DNA of 29,725 nt. It comes from Gonapodya sp. JEL0774. Lineage: Eukaryota; Monoblepharomycota; Monoblepharidomycetes; Monoblepharidales; Gonapodyaceae. The DNA lies in assembly GCA_027604505.1 (NCBI GenBank), contig JADIIX010000015.1, forward strand, positions 200,219 through 229,943, in the 5' to 3' direction. The notes under the pieces are model-generated. The model made no database searches. It was not told the DNA's origin and worked only from the letters and a program-made list of their open reading frames with translations. Positions 1 through 13,557 of the stretch are shown here, in pieces; position 1 is the stretch's first letter, and each line of letters opens with the position of its first letter. The position numbers and the translations under genes are program-made.

Positions 1-259
1 TGTGCCATTTTTTTACATGACCTTATTTTTACCTAAAAACGAATTTTACTTTCACATTTTTTTTTTTCGGTTTTTTTTTGGGGGTTTTTGGGTCTGGGGG
101 GGGGGTGGGGGGTAGTACAGATACCACCGTTGTTGACCTTTTCCCTGGCTCCCACGACCCACCCACTCACGAAACACCGACCCACACTCTCCGCTCTCCA
201 CTCCACGCACCGCACCACCCGGCACACCGCACACCGCACACCGCACCCACCGCTTTCAG
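1..259 (+). other. Presumed intron upstream of the first visible coronin exon
   Basis: No coding match to the coronin N-terminus is seen here. The stretch starts AT-rich, runs through T-tracts into a G-tract (about 89-117), then becomes C-rich and ends in a good acceptor, CGCTTTCAG, at 251-259. It most likely is the 3' part of an intron whose donor and preceding exons lie outside the window. A short (ACACCGC)-type tandem repeat sits at about 223-246. The layout (G-rich, then C-rich) resembles the next two coronin introns. Confidence 0.55.
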
Positions 260-2480
<2,221 letters not shown>

Positions 2481-3182
2481 AGAGAGACAGACGGACATGG
2501 TGGGCAATCTAGAGAGTGTGTGTAGACGTGGCGGCTCACGGCGTGGTGGTGGTGCAGGGTCGTGTTCTTCGGGGCATACACAAGGGGGGGAGGTGGTGGT
2601 GACCCGGAGTGGGGGGGGGGAGTTTGTGGAGAGTTCGACCAAGAGCGACAGAATCTCCTCTTTTACAGGCCGTGTTCGATCCCCCTTGATGGGGTATCGT
2701 TCCTTGTAGAGTCAACTTGTGTGGTACCGTGTTGATGTATGAAGTGTAATATACCCGTTCCCTTTCTTACTCGCTGTCGAGTCTTTCTCAACGATGTACT
2801 GCTCTGATAGAGGTGCAGCTCAGGGCAGATTGTCATGCTGGTCAGTTCGAAATTTGTTTGTTCGGGCGATCGATCAAAGTCCGCAATTCTAGCAAACTAG
2901 GGGCTGCGAAAAGGGAACGACGCGATTCAAATAATTTATTTGAAAAGAACATATCTTGCGAAGACGGAGAAGGAAGATCTGGAAAAGCCGGCGTTGACGT
3001 CATTCATCTGACTTGCCTGGCGGAAGACCTGAGTCCACGCTGACAGCCGGCTCCCACAGGCTTCAGAATCATGCCAGTACGGTAGTTCGCCAAAAAAAAC
3101 TATGCAAAACTGAACATTTGAAACTACAATTATTGTCGTTACTCAACTCATCCGCTTCTAAATATACGTTCCCTCAAGTGCG
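2481..3182. other. Intergenic region between convergent genes
   Basis: This holds the presumed 3' UTR of coronin (GT/G-rich to about 2700) and the presumed 3' UTR of the minus-strand gene that stops at 3183. On the minus strand an AATAAA-like hexamer lies near 2936-2941. Short open frames here have no recognisable protein features. I see no RNA gene. Confidence 0.5.
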
Positions 3183-3752
3183 CTACACGATCTCCTCGTG
3201 GTCTCCTGGAACACTTGGTAATCTCACGTGGCTTGGCGCCGTCAATTTCTTCCAGCGGCGCTCTATCTCTTTGCCGAGTTCACCTTTGGGATCCTGTCGT
3301 TGTACAAACAGTCCGGCACACACAAAAAGGGCGGGGTCTCAATTGTCGTGTCGCACAGAGGGCCGAGATTTCACACCCTTCCTTCTCACGCACCATTACT
3401 CGATATCGTAAGTATATGAGGGCGATAGTAATGATTCCGCCGAAAATGCTGTTTGCAGGATCAAAATATGTCCAGGTCTTCAATACAAACGCAGGTTCAA
3501 AATCTGATCGAATCATTGCAATACTTACAATCCAGCGATTTCGCCGCTCAACCCTTGCTTGTCCGCATCAGCAGGAGGCGATTCATTAGCTTCTCTGTGA
3601 GCGTTATAAACCCGTGTCGTTGGCGGTTCACGGGACATCACATCTAACGCAGATAGAAGGCACACTCACGCAGCGACAAGGGCTTGGAGCAAGATGATGA
3701 CGGCGGACACGAGAAATGCACTCATGGCTGGTGATTTTGCGGATCGGAACAT
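3183..3752 (-). CDS. Small single-pass type I membrane protein, unrecognised family
   Basis: Four exons join in phase: 3670-3752, 3529-3594, 3394-3448 and 3183-3293 (transcribed from high to low), giving 104 residues. Introns are 75, 80 and 100 nt with GTGAGT, GTAAGT and GTGCGTGAG donors. The N-terminus is a signal-peptide-like hydrophobic stretch (SAFLVSAVIILLQALVAA), followed by a short Asn/Pro/Asp-rich lumenal segment, one helix (GFIFGGIITIALIYL), then a basic RYR stop-transfer and a charged cytosolic tail containing KEIERRWKKL. A second in-frame ATG at 3725 would give a cleaner signal peptide. I do not recognise the family. The consistent splice phases and coherent topology are the evidence that it is real. 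It could be a small secretory-pathway or plasma-membrane component; no function is claimed. Confidence 0.6.
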
Positions 3753-4147
3753 GTAACGCAAATATATCGAGAGGGACAACGAGCACGTGCCGGGTGGCAT
3801 GAGCCCAACCAGTGACAACCTTATATTAATTCCGAAGTCTAATTTGCAATGTCTGATTCCGGATCATGATACCCACACTCCCTGCGACTCCTTTCGTCAT
3901 CATCCTCATAGCAATAAACGAATAGGGGGTATGAGTTTTCCATTATTGTCCACAAACGAAACTAATTTCAGAGCTAGGTTCAGCATCACTTTGCTCCACT
4001 GACTGCTCTTTGATGCAAGCATTCCCGCTTGCCAACAGCCGTTTGTAAAAGCTCAAGAAAGCTCGCAGACAGGTTCCCGCGATCCGAAACATCCGTTAGG
4101 GCCTTTTTAATTCGCAATTTGTACCCAGTCGCCTAGACGGCGGCATG
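3753..4147. other. Intergenic region, upstream of the small membrane gene and downstream of Elongin B
   Basis: No coding feature is supported. It should contain the promoter of the minus-strand gene starting at 3752 and the 3' UTR of the minus-strand gene ending at 4148. No canonical TATA box stands out. Confidence 0.4.
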
Positions 4148-5208
4148 TCACCGCGCCTTCCCCTTCCCCTTGTCGTCCGGCTTCTCTTTTTCGGCATGGC
4201 CGCCACCGCCACCCGCTCCTGATGCTCCGTCATCCTCCAGTGCCTCGAAGGGCGGAATGTCAATTTCTTCCCATTTCGAAGTGTCGGCGAGCCAGTAGGT
4301 CACGAAAAGCTCCGAGTCGTCCTAAAAACGATGAGGATCGAAATAATGCCGGCGAGGTATGTTAGAGTGGGAGGGGAAACCGAAAACACATTAGATCGTG
4401 TTCGCTCGAGCCACTCTGAGATAATTCTTGTGCAAGGGTGTAAGAGACTACCATCTTCACGACTTTGTCACGCCAAGGAGCAAGGCTGTATCCACTTGCT
4501 CAACTGGACGTGCTTCAACATGCCATTTGCTGCAACATAACCTGAGGCATAATCCTGTATGCTTCCGCGATGGAGTCCGCAGACAGCATAAGCTAGCACC
4601 AAAACAACCCAGTCGTTTTATCGAACATGAACTCGCGGACTTTGATTTCTATGGCTGGGTTCCATGGGTGACGTGCTCACCGTCCTTCTCGTCAGCAGTC
4701 CATCCAGATGCGCAAAACCGTCTACTGTTGGTTATGGTATAGTTTCCAGAGATGATTGATGCAAAACGAGATAATTGAAATAAGCATGTCCTGTGGAAGT
4801 GCGGAATCCTCCCACGATCCCGCATCCCATTATCAGAACCAACCCTCAGAAACCGGAGCTCACCTGAAACCCAACTTGCTCAAGGACAGCGCCATCTTCT
4901 AGTACCACATATTCCTTTGGAGCACCCTCCTTTGGCGGTGGCATTCCACTGGTTGTTGGGGCAACGACAGAAAGTTTCAATTCCTTTTCTGTTCGCCCGC
5001 CACCCACGACACGAGCCAGTTTGGCCTTCAATTGCGCGACGGTGTCGGTAGGAAGAGCGTCGACAAAATAAGTGGTACGATTGCGTTTGATCCGGAGATA
5101 AATGTGGGACTAGAGAGTGAACACCACATGCGAAAGGTAGCAAGGTGAAGTGAAACTGCGCCAATCGGACGCGTTTTAACAACATTAAAGCCTGTAATGG
5201 CCCACCAT
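4148..5208 (-). CDS. Elongin B (ubiquitin-like subunit of Elongin/ECS complexes)
   Basis: Elongin B is a ubiquitin-fold protein that pairs with Elongin C in the Elongin transcription-elongation factor and in cullin-type ubiquitin ligases. Two clear exons, 4864-5109 and 4148-4321, join in phase 0. The first encodes the ubiquitin-like fold: HIYLRIKRNRTTYFVD, then DTVAQLKAKLARVV, then a loop and VLEDGAVLEQVGFQ. The second gives DDSELFVTYWLADTSKWEEI, then IPPFEALEDD, matching the family's C-terminal strand and acidic end, plus a Gly- and Lys-rich tail. Length is about 140 aa. The start is uncertain: no ATG lies in the first clear exon, and the best in-phase solution is an ATG at 5206-5208 that is itself the whole coding part of exon 1, followed directly by a GTGGGC donor. 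The 542-nt intron at 4322-4863 is long for this locus. Confidence 0.8.
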
Positions 5209-5725
5209 TGTATGGCGTGTGATTCTGTTTGTGTTGAATCGAGTGGCCTCCACGCATCTCTGCGGTCTGTTTCGGCACCAAGCTTGTTCTTTGAGGGTTA
5301 TCTCTCACCTAACATCGTCCCACTTACACGCGCTGTTGAAATAAATATTTTGAGTGGGTAGGAAAGGATTAATTGTTCTATTCGCATAATACCGCAAATT
5401 GGAGAAAAGTTCATTGGCAGTGATACGTGCGATGGAGACAAACATGAGTCGGCGAAAATTTCATTGAATACCGGCGGCTGTTCCCTTATGGCAGTGCTCT
5501 ATGAACGCTATATAAACGTGGGGAGGGGTGGGAAGAATAAGGTGACGGTGGAAGGGCTGTGATCGGACAGAAGGGGACACAGTAACAATAGGAAGCCTCC
5601 TGCCGAACCAACACCCCGATTGTTCAGATAACTTCGATCAAAATTCCGACAAGCACAATTTGCTCGATTCAGTGTGGCTGGCCCACTCCACGCCAGACTT
5701 CGCGGAAGCTGGTCGCCATTCAGAC
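5209..5725. promoter_or_regulatory. Divergent promoter region between Elongin B and the first transporter
   Basis: The two flanking genes point away from each other, so both promoters should lie here. A canonical TATA box faces the plus-strand gene. An AT-rich segment at about 5336-5400 lies closer to Elongin B. No other motif is called. Confidence 0.5.
5509..5516 (+). promoter_or_regulatory. TATA box (TATATAAA) for the first transporter gene
   Basis: TATATAAA matches the eukaryotic TATA consensus in plus orientation, 217 nt before the chosen ATG at 5726. This would leave a 5' UTR of roughly 180 nt. The match is seen; use as a promoter is inferred. Confidence 0.6.
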
Positions 5726-8700
5726 ATGCTCGGTCGCACTCGTTCCTTCCACAACTTAACTTCTGATGCACTCTCAAGACAGCCACCAAAGGAGACCATC
5801 ACTCCTATGATGGTCATGGGGGGAGGTGGTGAGACCAGTTCACCCTCTCAAGAATCCTGGTCGACTCTCTCGGTGGGTTTTGCCTGTATGAGGGCGCCTT
5901 GACGTGCAGAAATCTTAATTCCAATCGATGTTTTCTCCATCAAACTTTCTGGCCTCATCTTTTTTAAGACTGACTTGAGTAGCCACGTGGATGATGATCG
6001 CTTGTCGTCGTTTCAGCCACCTCCTCCTTCAAACCACCCTGCTGCTAAACCCCCCCTCTACCCCGTCCGGACCTCTGTACAAAATCCAACTTATCAAACA
6101 TCTTCGAGTGCAATTGGCCCTCTTGAAACTGCCCATGTATCAGGGATTCCCGTCCAAGCCCTGTACAGTCCACCACCTCCTCTTACTGGTTCTTCCCCAT
6201 CCACAATTTCGGGCCACCCCTCCAATTCTAGCTCATCTCAGTCAGCTCATACGGGGAGTGAAGTTGACAGTAGCTCTCCCTCATTACTGCACAATAGTGA
6301 CACCTCTCCAGATACTTTCTTTCCTGACGAAATCGGGGCTTCTGATAGTGTGATAGCTGGAAAGGAGCGCTCGAATCGGGACATATCTACAAATCGGCCG
6401 CGAGTCCGGTTTCGTAGCCCATTGCAGTCTCCGCAGCAGTCGGACTCCGGTTCTCTTGAAGGATCAGTATCACCGGAGGATTCCGATTTCGTGGACGAAT
6501 ACGAACTGGACGACGATGAGGAGTGGGAGGTGGAAGGAGACAATGCTCAGACTGATAAGATTTCGCAAACCGGTACTACCAACGACGGTGAAACGACCAG
6601 TGACTCGGATACCACTAACACCAGTTCCTCATCTGACTCGGACATACACATGTTTCTGGGAAGCTTGGGGGCGCCTTATGAGCGTTCTGTACAAATACCC
6701 TCTTCGACAGGTTTATCCCAATCCCAACTGGACCTCGCTATTGCCCGGGCGACCCGAACAAACACGATTGCCAATCGCTTCGTCCCCCCTCCTGTTGTGC
6801 CCCCTACCAGATCGATGCCGACCCAACTCCCAGGGAGTCTCGTTCCCAGACCTCCTCATGCTCGCTCAGTCACGGTGGTGGAAGGTTTAAGTGGCGTCTC
6901 TGTGAACGAATCTATGTCGGGAGAGGTCGCGTTGATTGAAGGCAGATCAAGGAGGGAACTAAGCACCATCAGACCAAACCACCACCAACGGTCTTCTTCC
7001 CAACCAATTGGCGTCGCTGCTGCATCGCGACACCAAACCTCTCTGATGCCAGCGCGCTCTGTCCGTCCGGTTTTCATGTCTCCGGAGTCCCGGCCTCTCT
7101 CGCTCGATTCATCAGAGGTCGTGTGGAATCGATTTCCCGTCCCGTTTGTCCCACCATCGCCTGTTCCAACCCCCAATTCGCAACTGGAATCAAGCACCAT
7201 CGTCGAGCCCGACGGCTTCGACGGACGATCGTCTGTACACAGCAGGCTATTGGCACTCAACAATCCTTCTTCTTCACGTCTGCTTCAAAGTCCCGGTAAC
7301 CCAGAGTCGCCCACGCCCCAACCCCTCCCAAGACGTTCGCGCGCACTGCCGCCTATTCCAGCCTCTCAACTGACACCGACTGGTTCGGTACCCCCAGGCG
7401 CGACTCTCCCCCGCACCCTTCCTACACCTGCACCCCCTCGGAACAAGCTCGCCTTTCCGAACGTGGTTGCAACACCCACTTCTGCGATACCCGAAAACGT
7501 TGCGTCCTCCTCACAGTCGGAGGACAAATCCACAACTCCAACGTGGCAATTTACTCCGAGCTCGGCGTGGGAAGAGAGTCCGGAACCCTTTGAGAGGCGC
7601 AAGGTGAACACGTCTGCCAGGAGATCACCCTCTGAGGGATCTTCTATCGTGGTTTCAAACGATGCGGAAATTGGAAGTAATGGTAGTCGTGACAATAAAG
7701 GAGGTCAAAATGTGAGTTGCGAGTTCCGAATTCCATGAGTGAAGCTTTAAATGGTGTATTTTGTCAGCCGCATTTTATCACAAAGTCTTCCGGACATCCG
7801 GATATCTATCCGTTGAGCTTGGAAGCATCTACTGCTCAGAGGGAGGTGGAGCTCCCAACTGAAGGAGAAGATGACATTCCAGAGAAGAACGAATCAAATG
7901 CTGAGTCCCATCAAGTACCCATCAAGTCTACCACAATGGACGGCGGAACCAGCGTTGTGGAGCAAAATTTTGGGGATTTTATGTCGTCGCAACCGAAAGT
8001 TGGAAACTCCGGTGGGATCCAGGTTTCCGCGTCAGTTTCAACCACTCGACTTGGTGCTCGAACCTACACTTCGCCTTCTGTGGGGCCGTCCGACCAACTA
8101 ATTAACGTGAGGGCCACGGACCTCCTCATGCGCCCTTCAAAGAACCCTGGCATGGTGACAGAAGTCGAAAAGGTACTGGCAGACTTTTCAATGCCATACC
8201 CAAAACGAAAATCTCCGGTACTTGATGATCTTACTCGCGTGGTGCGGTCAGCGCCGAGAGGCGCTCCACCTTTTACTTTGACTTCCTCGCGCGTGTCGGA
8301 GAATGCTTCAACACATCAACAATTCAAGGGGCAGGAGACGAGTCTGGCGCCACGCTCATTCCCGGTGTCAAGGGATGGTGCTGGTGAGCAAGCCGCTAGA
8401 AGGATCATAGGGAGTACAAAGTTTCCATTATCGAGCAGGCTACCTTTGCCATTGGAAGAAGCGGCCCTCGCTCAGCTACCTGTGCGGTCCCGGACGGATC
8501 CTGTCATAGTGGCTGATATTCCCCGATTTGGAACGGCTCTGAGAGCACCAGATGTTTCCGCCGCTCTTCCTTTGAAGCCAACCTCGGCTCTGTCAAGGAG
8601 TGATACAGGAGGATATCAATCTTCTGGAGTTGTTTTGATGCAAGGTGTAGCAACTGACCTGACGGGACGAGACGAATCTGTAACGTCCTCATCCTCAGTT

Positions 8701-11045
8701 GGGGACTTAGTGACGGATAGTTTTCGGAGTGGCACCGAATCGGCTTTGGAATCCATGGCAACTAGGGAGGAGTCGACAGTTCCCGATACCGACTCTACCA
8801 CCGTGACGTCCCATTCAGAAGCTTCTGACTCCGAAGCTTCCACGTCTTACTCCGGAGCTGATTCTGACCTTATATCGGAGGGTTCATTGCACAGAAACTT
8901 TACAGGCGATACGTCTGATAAAAGTGAGGAGAGATTTGGCGGATCCCAAGCATCAACAAGCCCCACGTTCTCCACGAGAGCTCGGATCGGCGTGGCCAGT
9001 CGTATGCATTCACCTTACAGATTGGGTGGTGGCGAACATGAGTTTAGAATCAGTCCACCGAACTCAATGCCGTCGATAGACCAGCCCATGAGCGCGGCAA
9101 GTGGGCGTTCAGGAAGTTCGAGAGCCGCACCTGATCTTGAAAAGTCGAAAACTGGCAATCCTACGGAAGACCATAGGTCCACGGAAACGTCGCTATACGA
9201 TCGCTACGAGAGGGCCATTGGGTGGGCGGTCGTATTTGCGTCGTTCCTCGCTTGCGCTGTAAGTACCTGAATTAAGCTCCGGATGCGACTGGTTTGCTGA
9301 CAGTAACGCTCAATAGTGCACTTCATCGGGAGTCCTAACATGGTCAATTCAAGTGCGGTTTTTGGTTGCTGAGGGCTTCATCCCCAATCTTTCAAATTGG
9401 CTTCTCTTCCTACCTGGAAGCATTGGACTGGGTTTGCTGTTCGCACTCGCGACAGTGGCTGATAAGTGTGCGGAGAACCTGGGCTTCCGTTTGTGCACAT
9501 TGTTCGGCGGGTACGTTGGCATTACGTATCAACTGACGGAGAACAGATACTCATAGTCTCCTCATGCCCGCCGTGGCAATGCAGGTTTATGATGGGGGGT
9601 AGTCTCCTCCTCTCTACCATCGCATCACAATATTGGCACTTTCTTTTGACACAGGGAGTCATGTTTGGGGTGAGCATGTGCTTCTAATATCAAGAGCCGT
9701 GGGACAAGATTGACACTTTTATTCCACAGATTGGAGGCTCGTTCGGCCTGTTTCCTTCTGTGTCCCTGATTTCCCAATGGTTCCATCCCCGTCGACGCAT
9801 TCTCGCTCATAATATTGCAATGAGTGGTCAGTTGCTTATGGTGTCGTGCTGAACCTCCATAAATGTAACCCAAGCATTTAGGTTTCTCTGTCGGTCCAAT
9901 GGTGGCGTCGCCTGCGTTACACTTCTTTCATGACTGGTTTGGAACACAGTGGACCATTCGGGGACTTGGGATCGTGATTGGAGCTTGTGAATAGTCAATC
10001 GCAATGTGTCTTTCTTCTTGTTGTCGATCGTTTTTCTGCGCCTCCCAATTAGTGATGCTCGTCGCTGCATTCCCACTGCAGAGGCGGAAGCCTGCGCGAC
10101 GCGAACGAACGTTCAACGATGTTGCTCTATTTGGGAACCGCAATTTTTTGCCACTTTGGCTTGGGGCTTTTGTGACCGCTTTTGTAAGGTTTCTCGGACA
10201 CGCAGCGTTTTGGTTGAGATTTGTTCTTATCGTCCTACCTCTACTTCAAGGGTTACTTTGTGCCTTGGTTTCTCGTGCCATTATTTTGCACCTCGATTGG
10301 CCTCAGTCCGGTTCAGTCCAGCGTGATACTTGGTGCGATGAATGGTGCAGGAGTAATAGGACGACTCATTCTCTCTGGTTTCGCTATCGGGACGGATGGT
10401 CGAACGGCATTGATGGGCAGCTTGGTTGTCAGTGGTGCGGCAACTCTTGCATTTTGGGTAGGTGCCACTTGAAACTCACGGAAGAATGTCTTATGCTTTA
10501 TCTTCCGAACATTTGACCCAGCCGAATGCGAGAAATTTTGTTCTTTTAATGAGCTTTGCTTCTGTGTACGGTGCTATGATTGTTGGATACCATGCATTGC
10601 TCCCGCAAATAGCCACCGAATTATATGCGGCAGACTCTGTGCATATTGTTATCGGCATGCGTGAGTTCGGTGTTTTGGTGATTACGCTGCAGAAAAGTCC
10701 CAGTCACGTTTTCAACCGGCAAATGGCTCAGTTTCGGCGGCAGGTTCTTTGGGCGCTTTCGCGGGCCCTCTCAGTACGTAGATCACATGTAACCCAATCC
10801 GCTCTGTCCTAAGATCGTATATTCCTCTTGACACAGTTGCCGGCTACCTGGTCGACGCCAGCACACTCAACGGCGCCGCAAACTTGTGAGTGGACAGCAT
10901 TGATAATGACCTTTTTTGAAGGGCGTCTCGGCTCAGTGAGCTTTCCTCGCCCCTCAAAAGTTTTCCTGCCCAAATCCTTGTTGGTGCAACTTCTCTCTTC
11001 GGTTGTGTAGCAGTCCTATCGACTCGCATTTGGTCGGCGCGATAA
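5726..11045 (+). CDS. MFS monocarboxylate-transporter-like protein with a ~1,110-aa disordered N-terminal tail
   Basis: Thirteen exons join in phase: 5726-5872, 5969-7711, 7768-9258, 9317-9510, 9585-9669, 9730-9826, 9882-9986, 10053-10183, 10251-10457, 10522-10660, 10732-10773, 10837-10885 and 10937-11045, giving ~1,512 aa. Residues 1 to ~1,113 are Ser/Thr/Pro-rich and low in hydrophobics, with an acidic patch near residues 223-242 and many Ser-Asp clusters. The last ~400 residues are an MFS fold like SLC16/fungal Mch: IGWAVVFASFLACA (helix 1), LLFLPGSIGLGLLF, FGLFPSVSLISQWF, GYFVPWFLVPLFCTSIGLSP and MNGAGVIGRLILSG. The SLC16 helix-1 signature DGGxGW is degenerate here (ERAIGW). The first ATG of the frame (5726) follows a TATA box. 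Substrate unknown; monocarboxylates or riboflavin are known family options. Tail and transporter are one open frame through exon 3, but a separate internal promoter cannot be excluded. The last acceptor could instead be 15 nt upstream, in the same frame. Confidence 0.85.
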
Positions 11046-11428
11046 TGGTCTAGAATTGCAATTCATTATAAATTATTGTGTATTATGCACTAAAGCTATT
11101 TGGGAACTATTACATGTAATGTATGTGATCACGTGCCAATTTACACATTGAATAATCCAGTCATGAGTAGGATCTACTTTATTATAATAATTAGTAAGTT
11201 TGAAACACGCTCTGCGTTCGTAGAAGGAAAACTACTATATATACAAAAGTGAGCAGAATCCTTTTGTCATGGGATGGCCGGTACATAGTAAAGCCGAGAC
11301 TCCCCTCCCAACACCGACCAGGGATATGTGTCGTTTCTTATAACTCGAGAACTGGCACAAGCACCCGCAAAGGACAAAGATCCAAATTACCAAAAGCACA
11401 CGCGATTTGAGAGGGACTCCAAACGACG
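11046..11428 (+). promoter_or_regulatory. Intergenic promoter region between the two tandem transporters
   Basis: This holds an AT-rich 3' flank of the first transporter (about 11046-11220) and a TATA-like element before the second. No coding feature is supported. Confidence 0.45.
11236..11243 (+). promoter_or_regulatory. TATA-like element (TATATATA) for the second transporter
   Basis: TATATATA lies 193 nt upstream of the ATG at 11429, a spacing similar to that in the upstream paralogue (217 nt). The promoter role is inferred. Confidence 0.5.
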
Positions 11429-13557
11429 ATGTCGGATCCCATCGAAGGGGGAAGCTGCCATCAAACCCCCAGACAAGAAGCGGAAATTGTGCTGGGAATC
11501 AATCAAAAGGACAATTTCTCAGTAGAGCCGGCTTTCAATCCCCTTGATGAACCGCCAGACGGAGGATATGGTTGGGTTGTCGTATTCTGTGGGTTTATGA
11601 CATGCTGTGTGAGTCTTTCAAATGTAGTTGGTGGACGCTGGCCCTTGGTCACACGCTTACTCGACGCCTGAAGTGCATTTTCGCAGTTTTCTACACATAT
11701 GGGGTGCATCTTCGAAATTTCATCGCGAATGATACCTTTTCTGGTGCGAGCACATGGATCATATCGTTCCCCGGCAGCATTGGGCAAGCGTGCTTATTTG
11801 CGTTCGCTTTCGCTGCTGGGAGTGCAGCAGAGCAATGGGGGTTTGGACAAGCAGTTGCATTCGGGGGGTGAGTTCTCGAGCCAACCTAGCCCCGCCCACA
11901 TACACACGCACTGAGAACGTGCCGCAATACTTATGCTACTCCCCAATATAGCGTTATGATTGGAAGTGGTTTGGTGCTGGCATCGCTGGCCACCGCACCG
12001 TGGCAATTATGCATCACACACGGAATTATGTACGGAATCGGAGCGTCCTTTGGTTGAGTTTCTGTTGGATGAGGCGGGTGTGACTTCACTCTTCTCACGA
12101 CTTCGCTTCAGGAAATTTTTCAGTTGTCGCAGTTGTGGCGCAATGGTTCAAGGTATGTTCCTCAAAGTCAAGGACCTGTGCCTATACTGTGAATCAATCA
12201 AATTATTATCGAATGTCTAGAAACGACGAGGTTTTGCTCTTGGTATTACAGTCAGCGGTGCGTCGACAATGGTTGCACCTCACCGTCATACTCTGAAGTA
12301 TCCAAAGTTTGCTCCCGCAGGTGCAGGAGTGGGATCTCTGATAGCATCCCCAGCAATCCAACTTATGATCGACAAGTTCGGTTGGAGATGGGCCATGCGA
12401 ATCACAGGAATTGCAGCAATGCTCGGTTCGTCCTTCCTTTCCATTTTACTCTTCCGATGTGGACCTTTGACGTTGGGTCGATCCCAGTGATGTTGCTCTC
12501 AGCTGTTTTCTTACGCAGACGTCTGCCACCCCGTCCCAAACGTGGCTTTTCAGACTTCAAATTTTTTCGAAATCAAACGTTTATCTTGCTTTGGCTCGGG
12601 ACAGTCGTCATGTTCTTCGTGAGTTTGTGAGAATTACCATTTTGCGAATAGTTAGTAATACGTCGTCCGAAGGGGTACTTCTCTCCTTGGTTTTTCCTTC
12701 CAGGAAACGCAACTAGGTAATTCTCACACTTCTCCAGTGATTAGGATCCTATCAAATCATCCTCGTTTGTTTCCAAGTATTGGCCTTTCGCCATCCGATG
12801 CTTCACTTATTGTTGCCATTACCAATGGGTCCAGTGGCATTGGAAGGATTGCACTGGGCCTCCTAAGTGATCGAATTGGTAGCGTGAACACTCTGCTACT
12901 CAGCTTGACAACAGGTGCGATTGTTTCGTTCGTGGTTTGGGTGCGTAATGCAATGCGTGAACGGGCGGTTCCAGATGAAATCTCACCTTCAGTTTGCTTA
13001 ACCACTGCCCGAACTTGTTAGCCTCTTGCAAAAAGCTTTGGACTGCTTGCTCTGTTCGGCATCATCTACGGGTGAGTGGAGTGATTCGATTCCTTGGAGC
13101 TCTCCATCACACCAAAATGGATAAAACCTGGAGGTTCGCGGTCGCTGGGTATCCTTCGATCATGCCTCTATGCGTTGCGGACTTGTTCGGACTTGAAGTG
13201 ATGCCGGTTGTTAATGGAATGAGTGAGTGAATGTGTTGTTGTTGCCACCTCAAGCGAAGAGTTCATCTGCTTTCAGTGTTTTTTGGTTGCACGCTCGGAG
13301 CAATGGTTGGTCCACCCATCGCTGGGGCAATATTGGACGCAAGCTCCAGCACTTTGGCGGATGGAACTCAAGTTTCGAACTAGTGTGTGTCCTGGGTGTC
13401 AAATTTGAATTGTCTCTCACTCTCGACGTGACTCCGTCCTTTTGACATCAGTCTTCCGACAATTATGTTCATCGGCATTACTGTACTTTCGGGCTGTGCT
13501 CTCATGTTTGTCGCGCGCTCCTTGCGCACCAAGTGGGCGGTTGTTGTGCGAGTTTGA
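11429..13557 (+). CDS. MFS monocarboxylate-transporter-like protein (SLC16/Mch type), tandem paralogue
   Basis: Thirteen exons join in phase: 11429-11606, 11687-11867, 11952-12052, 12112-12152, 12221-12257, 12321-12425, 12488-12618, 12673-12716, 12778-12940, 13022-13071, 13134-13222, 13277-13382 and 13452-13557, giving ~443 aa, the usual family length. The N-terminus is short and hydrophilic, then the family signature PPDGGYGWVVVF opens helix 1. Later landmarks are GASTWIISFPGSIGQACLF, QWFKKRRGFALGITVSGAG, FGWRWAMRITG, GYFSPWFFLPG, IGLSPSDASLIVAITNGSSG and LGAMVGPPIAG. It is a plasma-membrane or organelle 12-helix carrier; substrate unknown. It shares intron positions with the upstream gene at the FGG, SG, x|TGATG, F|GYF and W| sites, so they are tandem duplicates. 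Donors at 11607 (GTGTGA) and 12053 (GTTGAG) are weak and fixed mainly by frame. Confidence 0.88.

Noticed and set aside
1-80. Telomere-like sequence at the window start
   Set aside because: T- and G-tracts are present, but there is no repeated TTAGGG-type unit.
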